Shown: positions 1-11,011, counted from the first letter of the stretch. The stretch: 64,000 bases of DNA from Balanoglossus misakiensis (GCA_040954595.2 CM082585.2:1674001-1738000); one strand, 5' to 3'. Program-made: numbers and translations. The notes: generated from the letters alone by a model not told the origin.

Positions 1-138
1 TGCATTGATAAGATCATCAATGTAGACATTAAAAAGATAGGGAGAGAGTACTCCCCCTTGTCTTACACCGTTAGAAACAGAAAACAACTCTGAGGTTTCA
101 TTACCCCACAACACAGTAAACAATTGATTTCTGTACCA
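1..138 (-). pseudogene. LINE reverse transcriptase fragment (motif B), continues past window start
   Basis: The minus-strand translation from 138 downward gives WYRNQLFTVLWG, then NGVRQGGVLSPYLF and NVYIDDL. NGVRQGG..SP.LF is the canonical RT motif B/4 of LINEs. It is the direct continuation of the RT block that ends at 723, separated only by the 139-722 insertion. The next catalytic motif (YxDD) would lie upstream of position 1. Confidence 0.85.
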
Positions 139-722
139 TTAAAGGTCACATGTCATGCTTTGGAAAGTTTTCATTTTTCCACGTCAAAAGCTCACCTAGG
201 GTACCTGTCTATGCATTGCCTATTGTGTCGGTTCCGAAAAATGTGCACGAATGCCGGAATTTGCCACCTTTTTTCATGCCTGTGATCGGGGAGCCACTTC
301 GCACTCGAGCCAGGCGAAGGTATTTGCATATGGACAAACAAGTACACTATGTCGTAGTGTACCATTCTGTTTACAGTAAAGTGTAATTATCGGTCCATGA
401 GTAATTAAGTCCACAGACAAAGATAAGCTATATAAACAGTGTTCAAAGCAAAGGAAGCCCTTGCCTCACATTGCAGGCAGAGGATTTACAAAGGTGTGAA
501 AGACTATTTGTCCACATCAAGATAAGTCTTCGGCTTAACTTCGAAAAGCCAAAAAAAATCGACTGAGTTGGGTTAGGGGTACACGCCCACCCGCCACTTT
601 TACTTGCTTGTTATCTAAGCACAAGGGGCAAAACGCATTGCAAGATAGTAACATACGTTAACTTCAAGACCCAAATAGTGATTTTACGCGTGGTTGTATA
701 GGGCATGGCATGTGACCTTTAA
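139..722. mobile_element. TTAA-flanked MITE inserted in the LINE RT
   Basis: This 584-bp element splits the RT coding sequence. Both edges are TTAA (139-142 and 719-722), followed inward by AGGTCACATG(T/C)CATG as an inverted repeat with one mismatch over about 15 bases. TTAA target duplication is used by piggyBac and Kolobok superfamilies. No transposase ORF is visible inside; the short ORFs are unremarkable. Removing the insert with one TTAA restores the RT reading frame exactly but leaves a TAA codon between Y and W, so the host LINE copy either already carried that stop or the target duplication is not a full TTAA. Confidence 0.75.
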
Positions 723-1111
723 TATAAAATTCGTACAGCATACAAGGGAACATTCCTGTCGATGAGCTTGTTAATCAGTTTAAAGTGATTAACTCTGTCA
801 AAAGCTTTTGAAGCATCCAGAAAACAAGTAAACACTGGTCTTCCATTGCTGGTGTAGTAGCTAATGATTTCTTTAAATGCAAATAAACACAGGTCAGTTG
901 AATGTTCTCGCTTGAAACCAAATTGTAAATAATGAGAGGTAAGAAACTCCTCACAACGAGAAAGTAAAATAGGCTCAAAAACTTTAGAGAAAACAGTTGC
1001 TAGTGCTATCGGCCGGTAGTTACTGGCATCACTACAAAGCTTAGTTTTATCCTTAATTGGAACTAAAATAACTTTGATAGCCTCAGTTTGCAGGTAACCA
1101 TGAACAATCAA
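723..1111 (-). pseudogene. LINE reverse transcriptase fragment (fingers to motif A)
   Basis: It encodes HGYLQTEAIKVILVPIKDK, NYRPIALATVFSKVFE, QFGFKREHSTDLCLFAF and FLDASKAFDRVNH. The aspartate of FLDASKAFD is the first catalytic Asp of the RT palm. The frame runs into the inserted MITE just after VRILY, where active LINEs normally continue with a W-Y-x-x-Q segment; that segment is present at the other side of the insertion (WYRNQLF). This shows that the two RT pieces were once contiguous. Confidence 0.88.
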
Positions 1112-1563
1112 GTCAAAATGGGTAAAATAGAGGAGTCTGAGAATTTGAGGTGCTCAGCTGAAATATTGTCAATGCCAGCTGTCTTATCGTCAGGTAACTT
1201 ATGTATAGCAGAAATTACTTCTTCTTCAGAAACATACATATCAGAAGAAAATTTAACATACTTCATTTTCTCCTCGATGTCATTTTTACCAGTCTGAGCC
1301 TGGACAGAATTCAAAATATCACTGAAATGCTTGTGCCACATAATTGCAATTTCACTCTCACCAGTCGCTCCACCTACAGTGTCAGAAAGCGGCATTTTTC
1401 TGCTAGTTTGCTTTCTGACTTCCTTCCAGAAGTCGTTCTGTTTGTGGCAGCGTAAATTGTCAGCCATCTTGTCAGCCCTATTTTGATTCTCAATCTTTTT
1501 ACAAGCACGTAAAGCATACTTAAAACGAGCTCTGGAAGATTTCATGGTTTCAAAAAGCGGGCC
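1108..1563 (-). pseudogene. LINE ORF2 fragment: linker and N-terminal RT region
   Basis: This continues the endonuclease-linker frame after the TAA. It contains a basic helix (RFKYALRACKK), then FWKEVRKQ, W.KHFSDILN and DDKTAGIDNISAEHLKF. These are characteristic of the region just before the RT fingers, where the segment resembling K..K..G.D.I..E.LK precedes RT motif 1. The frame ends at a TGA (1108-1110), immediately before the RT block resumes one base off frame, indicating a frameshift and probably a short deletion of the residues normally lying between LPILT and HGYLP-like sequence. Confidence 0.8.
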
Positions 1564-2095
1564 TTGTTAAGGTTTACCCCCATTAACCCATAATAAAAAC
1601 ATGGAACGGGCATAGTCGTGACTTTCTTTTACAAAATCGTTCCAGCCATGCACAACATGAACTTTCTGGTGAAACTTACGCCTAATGGTATCTTTTGCAG
1701 CACAATTCAATGCGTCCACAACACTACTATAACAAGTATCAATTGCCTGTAAATGCGAAGGGTATGTACAGTTCACATTAGTGCAGAATAACTCTTCGGA
1801 TATATTAATCTTATCAACCTTGGCTTTGGTACAACGGGTGTAGGCGGATATATTCTGCTGTGACAATTTTTTCCAATCAACTCGAAAATTACATTGCTTG
1901 AAGGAACTACTGCTGAAGCATTCATCAGCAGAAGTGTTGAAATGAACCTCTATTGAAACAGGAATATGGTCGGAGTCAACAACATTGCAAAGACTCGAAA
2001 TTGAAAGAACATTGCTATAAAAAATTTTAGTGGTAACACAGTGGTCAATCCAAACTCAGCGTAATTCAATAAAACGCCCTAACACAGCCTGAACT
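1564..2095 (-). pseudogene. LINE ORF2 fragment: endonuclease C-terminus and linker
   Basis: The frame is open from 2055 to 1567, with an in-frame TGA at 2056-2058; upstream residues to about 2092 continue in the same frame. It carries WIDHCV followed about 23 residues later by SDHIPV, the spacing seen at the end of APE-like LINE endonucleases; the His of SDH is the catalytic histidine of this fold. The remainder is a charged, Cys-containing linker. A single TAA at 1564-1566 separates it from the next open block in the same frame, so this is a point nonsense mutation rather than a natural end. Sequence upstream of ~2095 has no recognisable endonuclease, so the copy is 5'-truncated, which is typical of target-primed insertion. 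Confidence 0.8.
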
Positions 2096-3379
2096 CCGAT
2101 AATGTGTTGTCCCAAAATTCATTCCGTGGAAAATAATCACTGGTCTGTTTACGTATTTCAGCCGATTTTCCAAGGACTACTGCAACCCGCCAGAAGTGAG
2201 TAGCCTGCTAATGAGATCTCCACAACATTACGTAATGACGGTCAAAGTCCGATGCCCCAGTGTCCGTCCTCAGCCCACCAAAAAATGCGAAAAAATATTA
2301 CAAAAATCTTCTTCTCAAAATCGACGTGGCCTAGGACCTTGAAATTTGGCACAGGGGATTTTGGCCACATGGTCTACAAAAATCGCGAAAAGAATGTACA
2401 TGCCCCCATTAACGTGCAAATTAGGTCAATTTGAAAATTTCGCTCGATTATAGCCACAAAGTCACGTGACTAATTACAAATTCAAAGGGCAGGTGCACCA
2501 GTACTCATGGGCCCCAACCACCGTGCCAAATTTGGAGGCGCACCTGCCGGAATTTCAGAGAAAAACGGGCGCAAAAAAACGACTCAAGAAGAAAGAAGAC
2601 AAACTCCAGCAATAACAGAAGGGGACCAAGCGCCTGAGGGCTCTTGGTCCCCTAAATATGGGACTAAACTTGACAGATACCCGGAATATTTTCCTATTTA
2701 GGATACCTGGTTGCATTTCCACCTAAAGGCGTCCTATTGGCGTGGAAATTTTATAACTTGAAATCGTTTGACTGGGTGATAGGTATTAATATCTTATGAT
2801 GTTATAAAACACTTGGCTCGCCAAAGGTAAGGACCGATTATAGCGTCAGTCGTGTCATAAAATCTATATGAACGTCATGGGTCAATAAACTTGATGGTCC
2901 AATAAAATTTAATGGTTCGTAAAACTATTGTGTCCAATGTCTGCAGAGTATACTGGCTGCAACATGTGTATGAGTCAGGATTAACGGCTGTAGCCATCAA
3001 CCCAAAAGGTGAACGTCCTATTCTCACTAACTTAAATAGGTTTTGCGACCTAGTTGAGTGATAAAAACCTTATGATAAAGTCGACACAATTTCAAGATGA
3101 CGATGTGCAAATGAGAGTTCATAAGCTAAAGTAAAGTTCAATGAATTCTATACAAAGTTCAAAAAAGATTTTTTACTAAAGGAAGACATGAACAAACTGA
3201 TATCGTCTCTTCATATTCGTACATGTCCAACTGTTGTGATTTGACCCCCCCCCCCATGGTACATGAACCTATTACTTAGTACACACTTAAACAATTGGCA
3301 TTTGAAGTGCCTTGCTTGACAGTGTTTAATGCGGTGGTCAGCCGCGTTTATCTCTCGCCACTTCATGCATCATGTCGCC
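2096..3379. other. AT-rich non-coding DNA, no gene recognised
   Basis: The ORFs here are short and resemble no family I know. A strong hairpin sits at 2621-2652 and an 11-C run at 3245-3255. The block around 2280-2560 reads like degraded repeat sequence but shows no terminal repeats. Confidence 0.5.
2621..2652. repeat. Inverted repeat / hairpin
   Basis: GGGGACCAAG at 2621-2630 is perfectly complementary to CTTGGTCCCC at 2643-2652. The pairing can extend four more positions with one mismatch around a small TGAG loop. It is GC-rich against AT-rich surroundings. No T-tract follows, and a prokaryote-style terminator reading would make no sense in this eukaryotic context. Confidence 0.7.
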
Positions 3380-3707
3380 TTAAAGGGACAAACTCTCTCT
3401 CTCGTCGCCCTTTTCTATTAATTATGTTTGATACAAGACACCGTTTATATTAATGGGCATGTGTATATGTAGTGAATGAACGTTCAACCACACACAACTT
3501 CCATCCTGCTTGTATGATATGAGAGTAAAAACTCGCCCAAAATGAATTAATGGTAGAGACCGATTTTTCAGTTTTGCGAGTTTTCGCTCTCGTGTCTACA
3601 TGCGGGATAGAAGGTGTGTGCGGTTGAACGTTGCATCACTATATATCCACATTTACATTAATATAAACGGTGTTTTGTATCAAACATGGAAAAGGGCAGC
3701 GAGTTAA
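3380..3707. mobile_element. Palindromic TTAA MITE, copy A (one terminus truncated)
   Basis: It begins TTAAAGGGACA at 3380 followed by a CT-rich tract, then GTTTGATACAAGACACCG and a body whose second half is the inverted complement of the first (GTTGAACG, ACTCTC, TTTTGGGCGAG-type blocks in mirror order). It ends at TTAA 3704-3707. The right side reaches GGGCAGCGAG and then jumps straight to TTAA, so the terminal CT/GA-rich tract seen in other copies is deleted. There is no coding capacity. The whole element could fold into one long hairpin. Confidence 0.8.
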
Positions 3708-4339
3708 GGATGTACGATCAGTAAAATTGAAAGCATTGTCATTTCTTTTAATCGTGAATTTTCGTTTCTGATTTGTATGTATAATGAAAATCCATTTTGG
3801 GTCACTGCACTTGTTTTCGACTTTAAACAAGGCCGTGAATTTAGTCGACAATTGAAGAAAACTGCTAACGGTCAGCATTTTCTACCAATGGTTTGTCTAT
3901 GGATACAATATTGAACAAAGTTTATCTCAAAATAGAGCGTGATGAATTTATTTTGATTTGTCGGAGCTATGTGTAAAATTTCATGAAAATGACAATAGTA
4001 GAAGTGAGTTTTCTAACTATTCTCCATGTACTCCTATGGGAAGAGACACAGGCGCACAGTTTACCAGTTGACGACCTCTAAAGAGTAAACGGGGGGGGGG
4101 GGGGGATGATGAAAGGTTTAAGACTTACAGATCACAACTTAAAGAGCCATTCAGAAAGAGGCTTAGAGTGGAGTATCAAATCGGACGATACCACTGACTG
4201 GTGGAGGAAGACAAAATAAGCAAACTGAGTAGATGAGTGCTCAGATTTCTTCAGAGGACCAAACGTTTCAAAGAATTATACGTGACAATCCATGCCTGGT
4301 CCGTCAGTAGATATAAACAGAACATTGTGGCTGTATTCA
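3708..4339. other. Unannotated AT-rich spacer between two MITE copies
   Basis: No gene or exon is supported. It contains a 15-G run at 4091-4105. Confidence 0.5.
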
Positions 4340-4638
4340 TTAAAGGGACAAAGTCTCTCTCTCGCTGCCCTTTTTCCATTAATTATGTTTGATACAAGAC
4401 TGCGTTTATATTATTCTACATGTGGATATAGTGAATCAACGTTCAACCATACACACCTTCCACCCCGCTTGTATAGACACGAGAGTTTTAAAAAGTAGCC
4501 AAAATGAATAAACGGTCTCTACCATTTATTCATTTCGGGCGAGTTTTTACTCTCGTATCATACAAGCCGGATGGAAGTTGTGTGTGGTTGAACGTTCATT
4601 CACTAACATAAACGGTGTCTTGTATCATGTCCCTTTAA
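4340..4638. mobile_element. Palindromic TTAA MITE, copy B (both termini intact)
   Basis: Bounded by TTAA at 4340-4343 and 4635-4638, with TTAAAGGGACA on the left and TGTCCCTTTAA on the right. The internal sequence is homologous to the copies at 3380-3707 and 33883-34246: GTTTGATACAAGAC, TTCAACCA(T)ACACA, and a central GAGAGT...AATGAATAAA fold-back point. The right arm lacks the GGGCAGCGAG block, which is a different internal deletion from copy A. It is non-coding and probably mobilised in trans by a TTAA-specific transposase. Confidence 0.82.
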
Positions 4639-4701
4639 CACTTTTGAAGCATTTTACTAATGCTAACATGACTAGACCAATTGAATGATGTTACATTGCA
4701 G

Positions 4702-4783
4702 GTTATCAACTCAGAGGGGCGTCTTGTTATAAAGCGGTACCTGACAAACAATCAGCTGGCAACGCTGAAAATACCTGTCAGTC
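4702..4783 (+). CDS. Orphan candidate exon, unknown protein
   Basis: This 82-bp open block is preceded by ATTGCAG (acceptor, AG at 4700-4701), with a CTAAC branch-like sequence about 40 bases upstream, and followed by the consensus donor GTAAGT at 4784. It encodes VINSEGRLVIKRY then LTNNQLATLKIPVS, starting in phase 0 and ending in phase 1. The peptide looks like folded-protein sequence (alternating hydrophobics, no low complexity), but I do not recognise the family. No partner exon with matching phase was found within several kb, so it may be part of a gene with long introns or a relic. Support rests on splice signals and composition only. Confidence 0.35.
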
Positions 4784-7140
4784 GTAAGTATGAAAGTATA
4801 CATCATTTGAGTAGAATTTTACGGGAGTTCCTAACAAGGCTTGGACATGTCACGCACAAATACAAAGGGCGCGTATAAAGACAGACAAAACCTCGCTCAG
4901 TGTGAGGTGTTCAGCGATTGCATCTGATAAGTCGAAAATGCTTGATCACGTGTCATGTTCAGTTGGGAAATTGGATATGTCTCAGGCCAAAAAAACTAAT
5001 ATGTGCTATTCCGATTACATGGTTTTCAAAAATATTGTAGGTAGAAAGGGACATTTTTTTATTTTTCATTTTTTTTTATATCTTTGGCCGTCGTAGTGTA
5101 GAAGAATGACATCATAGTTCTTGCGTGATTCTCGCAATTTTCATGAATTGTTTTATATTTGACATCGTTATTTTTACTTCCGGTTTGCGAAGATCTAAAC
5201 TGTTTTGGGTCGGCGGGCTAAAATTAGGGTAGTTCGGGTAATCGTTATGACATTGGGAGCTACGGCTGCAAAGCCATGTGTCTCGTGCGAAAAGGGCCCT
5301 TAACCTTTTGCAATATTTAACAGCAAACAACAGACAGTTTTGAGAATAAAAGGTTTCCGTCGTGTCTGACTTTCATATCGCATTAATAGCATATCCCTAA
5401 TTTTAAAGAAATTAGGAGAGACAGAGTGAAACAGGCAGAGTGGCAGACAGACACAAGCAGACAGACAGAGCAACATTCATCAGTAGAGACACTCACCGGT
5501 CGCTCGCTCGCTCGCTCACTCTCTCTCTCAGAGAGAGGGGGCAGACAGTCAGACAGACAGACGTTGACAGACAGTCAGTAAGTCAGTCAGCCAGTTAATC
5601 AGTCAGTCAGACGTCAAAGACACAGTGACACAAACACAGCGAGGGAGACAAAAGGACCTTTCATGCTTAAACCCCTCTTCTTCTGTTATAAACTTTGAAA
5701 ACCGTTCGTTTTCAGATTGCAGATTGCTCGAATAACGCGGCACACTGCCGAAACAATAAAACAAATACTAGTGGGAGCTCATAAAATAAAATCGCTCAAC
5801 CATTCCGTCGTCCTGAGTGACCTCAGCCACATTAATTCCGACGTCTTTTTAGGGTCATGAAAAAAGTCACAAATAAGGTATTTCCCCTAGGTCCACCTGA
5901 AGCAAAAAGTTTTCGTTTCGACTCCATCATTCCGAATAGTAAGAAAGCAACAAAATTGAAAAGACAGATGTAAAATGCAATCTCTCTCACGTGGTAACGT
6001 TTGTAACTATGGCAATCACGGTACGTGTTCAGTACACAGACAGGGAGAAAAGTTTCCCCATGCAATACATGTGTTCAGTAAGGTTTGACCTTGGTTTTAC
6101 TTTGTACCATGATCGCCGCTTTCTAAGCATGGATGAACGACGGCGGTCAGACCCAATCGAACCCTTTCATGTCAGATGACCACGGTATCTCCAGTGTGAG
6201 ATGACATTTGACAAACCATTTGATTTCAACAAAATCTTCGCGTCGTCAACGCGTCGCATACCAGTCGCATGTCGGTATTTACCCAATCATAAAAGTTGGA
6301 AATTCGGGAGACTCGATCTGCAACCAAGTTGAGAGTAAATTTTGACGTTTGACTATTGGCAAGTAAACAGGTTACACAATGACTTGTCGGTTTTTCCTCC
6401 GTCATGGTCGTTCTTGACCCAAGTGTCCTTCCTTGACATTTAGACACACCTTGCGGTATGACCTTGGTGGTCATGTGCAATTAGTTTTCTTGTATAAGAC
6501 GCTTTTCATGCCGGGGTAGACGACTTGTGCGTGGATCATCAACATTTCAGTGATATTTCAACGCAAAGTTTTAGCAATATTGAGAAAACAGGTAGTGAGG
6601 TGTCAAATGCATATCAATGTACGAAAATTAGGTCAAGCCACCCGACAGCAACCGCTTTCACACAGTGTCGGACGTTGCACGGAATGTGAAACGTTACACT
6701 GCTTCGGCCGTTCACATGCACCTGGGCGTGGTTTTGATTGATGGTCAAACGCCCCCACTTACTTTGGGCGTTTTCAATGGTAAATGTGTCGTATTGATCG
6801 AAACCTTGCCGTAAACACATTTTTTTTGCTGAATCAACATTCAGAGTTCAGCCGTCTAGTTAACGAAGTATTGAAATAAGCCACTTGTTCATCATTTTTT
6901 GTCTGTCAAACGTGTTTATTCGGACAGGGACCGGCCGCCAATGAGTGGTTTAGGGAGCCCACACGTACACTCTGGTACCTGGACAATTAACAAAGACATG
7001 ACGTGTGTACCGTCCGGTTCGAAAAGATTGGTTTAAGGTAGTCCTGGTAACAGTCATCCTAACGAGGCCAGGGGAGGTCTCCAAGGGCGAAATAAACAAA
7101 GCTACCGATGACGAGTCGAATTCGAATCGGACGATGCTTG
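4784..7140. other. Non-coding flank of satellite A
   Basis: No supported gene. It contains the GACA/GTCA low-complexity block at 5416-5650. From about 5650 to 7140 I see only short unrelated ORFs. The last 150 bases before 7141 are ordinary unique-looking sequence and change abruptly into the first satellite monomer. Confidence 0.5.
5416..5650. repeat. Low-complexity GACA/GTCA/CGCT microsatellite-like block
   Basis: Imperfect tracts of (GACA)n, (CGCT)n, (CT)n/(GA)n and (GTCA)n follow one another. A CT-rich run facing a GA-rich run near 5518-5540 could pair as a small hairpin. No coding potential. Confidence 0.8.
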
Positions 7141-9058
7141 TTTTCGACTTTGCAAAATCTCAAAATTTCGTCGATTTTTGAAAAAAAATCATGGGTGAAA
7201 ATGCATCAAAAAATGAGAAATTTTCGACTTTGCAAAATCTCAAAATTTCGTCAATTTTGAAAAAAATCATGGGTGAAAATCATCAAAAAATGACAAATTT
7301 TCGACTTTGCAAAATCTCAAAATTTCGTCGATTTTTGAAAAAAATCATGGGTGAAAATCATCAAAAAAATGACAAATTTTCGACTTTGCAAAATCTCAAA
7401 ATTTTGTTGATTTTTGAAAAAAATCATAGGTGAAAATCATCAAAAAATGACAAATTTTCGACTTTGCAAAATCTCAAAATTTCGTCGATTTTTGAAGAAA
7501 ATCATGGGTGAAAATCATCAAAAAATGACAAATTTTCGACTTTGCAAAATCTCAAAATTTTTTCGATTTTTGAAAAAAGACATGGGTGAAAATCATCAAA
7601 AAATGACAAATTTTCGACTTTGCAAAATCTCAAAATTTCGTCGATTTTTGAAAAAAATCATGGGGGAAAATCATGAAAAAAATGACAAATTTTCCTCTTT
7701 GCAAAATCTCAAAATTTCGTCGATTTTTAAAAAAAGACATGGGTGAAAATCATCAAAAAATAACAAATTTTCGACTTTGCAAAATCTCAAAATTTCGTCC
7801 ATTTTTGAAAAAAAATCATGGGTAAAAATCATCAAAAAATGACACATTTTCGACTGCAAAATCTCAAAATTTCGTCGATTTTTGAAAAAAAATCATGGGT
7901 GAAAATCATCAAAAAATGACAAATTTTCGTCTTTGCAAAATCTCAAAATTTCGTCCATTTCTGAAAAAAAATTATGGGTAAAAATCATCAAAAATAACAA
8001 ATTTTCATCTTTGCAAAATCTCAAATTTTCGTCGATTTTTGAAAAAAAATCATGGGGGAAAATCATGAAAAAATGACAAATTTTCCTCTTTGCAAAATCT
8101 CAAAATTTCGTCGATTTTTGAAAAAAATCATGGGTGAAAATCATGAAAAAATGTCAAATTTTCCTCTTTGCAAAATCTCAAAATTTCGTCGTTTTTTGAA
8201 AAAAAATCATGGGTGAAAATCATCAAAAAATGACAAATTTTCGTCTTTGCAAAATCTCAAAATTTCGTTCATTTTTGAAAAAAAATCATGGGTAAAAATC
8301 ATCAAAAATGACAAATTTTCGTCTTTGCAAAATCTCAAATTTTCGTCGATTTTTGAAAAAAATCATGGGGGAAAATCATGAAAAAATGACAAATTTTGAA
8401 AAAAAAAACTGGTGAAAATCATCAAAAAATGACACATTTACGACTTTGCAAAATCTCAAAATTTCGTCGATTTTTGAAAAAAAATCATGGGTGAAAATCA
8501 TGAAAAAATGACAAATTTTGAAAAAAAAAAACGGGTGAAAATCATCAAAAAATGACACATTTTCGTCGACTTTGCAAAATCTCAAAATTTCGTCGATTTT
8601 TGAAAAAAATCATGGGGGAAAATCATGAAAAAATGACAAATTTTCCTCTGCAAAATCTCAAAATTTCGTCGATTTTTAAAAAAAGACATGGGTGAAAATC
8701 ATCAAAAAATAACAAATTTTCGACTTTGCAAAATCTCAAAATTTCGTCCATTTTTGAAAAAAAATCATGGGTAAAAATCATCAAAAAATGACAAATTTTC
8801 GTCTTTGCAAAATCTCACAATTTCGTCGATTTTTGAAAAAAATCATGTGTGAAAATCATCAAAAAATGACAAATTTTCGACTTTGCAAAATCTCAAAATT
8901 TCGTCGATTTTGAAAAAAATCATAGGTTCGTCGATTTTTTAAAAAAAAACATGGGTGAAAATCATCAAAAAATGTTAAATTTTCGACTTTGCAAAATCTC
9001 AAAATTTCGTCGATTTTTGAAGAAAATCAAGGGTGAAAATCATCAAAAAATGACAAAT

Positions 9059-9100
9059 TTTGAAAAAAAACGGGTGAAAATCATCAAAAAATGACACATT
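9059..9100. repeat. Example of short variant monomer (class II) in satellite A
   Basis: Here ACAAATTTTG is followed directly by an A-run and CGGGTGAAAATCATC. Compared with the full monomer, about 35 bp between the TTTTC and the GATTTTTGA block are missing, with a TTTT direct repeat at the deletion junction, and TCATGGG has become ACGGG. The same variant recurs many times (for example near 10507, 11857, 12053, 21278, 22396, 26132, 30298), so it is an amplified subtype and not an isolated deletion. Confidence 0.85.
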
Positions 9101-9683
9101 TTCGTCGACTTTGCAAAATCTCAAAATTTCGTCGATTTTTGAAAAAAATCATGGGGGAAAATCATGAAAAAATGACAAATTTTCCTCTTTGCAAAATCTC
9201 AAAATTTCGTCGATTTTTAAAAAAAGACATGGGTGAAAATCATCAAAAAATAACAAATTTTCGACTTTGCAAAACCTCAAAATTTCGTCCATTTTTGAAA
9301 AAAAATCATGCGTAAAAATCATCATAAAATGACAAATTTTCGTCTTTGCAAAATCTCACAATTTCGTCCATTTTTGAAAAAAAATCATGGGTAAAAATCA
9401 TCAAAAAATGACAAATTTTCCTCTTTGCAAAATCTCAAAATTTCGTCGATTTTTGAAAAAAAATCATGGGTGAAAATCATCAAAAAATGACAAATTTTCG
9501 TCTTTGCAAAATCTCAAAATTTCGTCCATTTTTGAAAAAAAATCATGGGTAAAAATCATCAAAAATGACAAATTTTCGTCTTTGCAAAATCTCAAATTTT
9601 CGTCGATTTTTGAAAAAAAATCATGGTTGAAAATCATCAAAAAATGACAAAATTTTCGACTTTGTAAAATCACAAAATTTCGT

Positions 9684-9735
9684 CGATTTTGAAAAAAATC
9701 ATAGGTTCGTCGATTTTTAAAAAAAAAACATGGGT
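9684..9735. repeat. Example of extended variant monomer (class III) in satellite A
   Basis: The sequence TCGATTTTGAAAAAAATCATAGG is followed by a second TTCGTCGATTTTT, an A-run and CATGGG, that is, a partial internal duplication of about 28 bp inside one monomer. It recurs at many positions (near 8924, 11450, 12460, 13216, 18895, 22184, 26640, 30700), nearly always with the CATAGG spelling at the junction, showing descent from one event followed by amplification. Confidence 0.85.
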
Positions 9736-9869
9736 GAAAATCATCAAAAAATGATAAATTTTCGACTTTGCAAAATCTCAAAATTTCGTCGATTTTTGAA
9801 GAAAATCAAGGGTGAAAATCATCAAAAAATGACAAATTTTGAAAAAAAACGGGTGAAAATCATCAAAAA

Positions 9870-11011
9870 ATGACACATTTTCGTCGACTTTGCAAAATCT
9901 CAAAATTTCGTCGATTTTTGAAAAAAATCATGGGGGAAAATCATGAAAAAATGACAAATTTTCCTCTTTGCAAAATCTCAAAATTTCGTCGATTTTTAAA
10001 AAAAGACATGGGTGAAAATCATCAAAAAATAACAAATTTTCGACTTTGCAAAACCTCAAAATTTCGTCCATTTTTGAAAAAAAATCATGGGTAAAAATCA
10101 TCATAAAATGACAAATTTTCGTCTTTGCAAAATCTCACAATTTCGTCGATTTTTGAAAAAAATCATGTGTGAAAATCATCAAAAAATGACAAATTTTCGA
10201 CTTTGCAAAATCTCAAAATTTCGTCAATTTTTGAAAAAATCATGGGTGAAAATCATCAAAAAATAACAAATTTTCGTCTTTGCAAAATCTCAAAATTTCG
10301 TCCATTTAAAAAAAAAAACATGGGGGAAAATCATCAAAAAATGACACATTTACGACTTTGCAAAATCTCAAAATTTCGTCGATTTTTGGAAAAAAACCAT
10401 GGGTGAACATCATGAAAAAATGACAAATTTTCCTCTTTGCAAAATCTCAAAATTTCGTCGATTTTTGAAAAAAAATCATGGGTGAAAATCATCAAAAAAT
10501 GACAAATTTTGAAAAAAAACGGGTGAAAATCATCAAAAAATGACACATTTTCGTCGTCTTTGCAAAATCTCACAATTTCGTCGATTTTTGAAAAAAATCA
10601 TGTGTGAAAATCATCAAAAAATGACAAATTTTCGACTTTGCAAAATCTCAAAATTTCGTCAATTTTTGAAAAAATCATGGGTGAAAATCATCAAAAAATA
10701 ACAAATTTTCGTCTTTGCAAAATCTCAAAATTTCGTCAATTTTTGAAAAAATCATGGGTGAAAATCATCAAAAAATGACAAATTTTCGTCTTTGCAAAAT
10801 CTCAAAATTTCGTCAATTTTCAAAAAAAAACATGGGGGAAAATCATCAAAAAATGACAAATGTTCGACTTTGCAAAATCTCAAAATTTCGTCGATTTTTG
10901 AAAAAAATCATGGGTGAAAATCATCAAAAAATGACAAATTTTCGACTTTGCAAAATCTCAAAATTTCGTCAATTTTTGAAAAAATCATGGGTGAAAATCA
11001 TCAAAAAATGA
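9870..11011. repeat. Multi-monomer block of satellite A, repeated at 15097-16238 and 16770-17912
   Basis: The ordered series of monomer variants in this block, including the rare spellings TCCATTTAAAAA, GGAAAAAAACCATGGGTGAAC and CAATTTTCAAAAAAAAAC, is repeated almost letter for letter 5,227 bp downstream and again a further ~1,673 bp on. These rare variants act as bar codes showing duplication of long monomer strings rather than independent drift. Confidence 0.85.

Larger units (their letters stand above)
1..2095 (-). mobile_element. Degenerate non-LTR retrotransposon (LINE) with endonuclease and reverse transcriptase, 5'-truncated, interrupted by a MITE
   Basis: Read on the minus strand from about 2095 down to the window edge, this stretch encodes in order the C-terminal end of an APE-type endonuclease, a linker, and the fingers/palm of a reverse transcriptase, as in jockey/CR1/RTE-like LINEs. 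Visible motifs are WIDH and SDHIPV (endonuclease C-terminus), NYRPIAL and SKVFE (RT fingers), FLDASKAFDRV (RT motif A, first catalytic Asp) and NGVRQGGVLSPYLF (RT motif B). The element is dead: there are in-frame stops at 2056-2058 and 1564-1566, a frameshift with an apparent small deletion near 1108-1111, and a 584-bp insertion at 139-722. The YxDD motif C and 3' end lie beyond the window start. The clade cannot be settled by eye. Confidence 0.9.

Noticed and set aside
5991-6480. Overlapping 62-84-codon ORFs on both strands
   Set aside because: No motif, splice border or codon pattern; expected by chance in this composition.
9059-9085. CENP-B-box-like TTTTG-(A)n-CGGGT in short satellite A monomers
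   Set aside because: The box needs TTCG and a 7-base spacing to CGGG. Most copies have TTTG and 8 A, and an A-run gives such partial matches easily.
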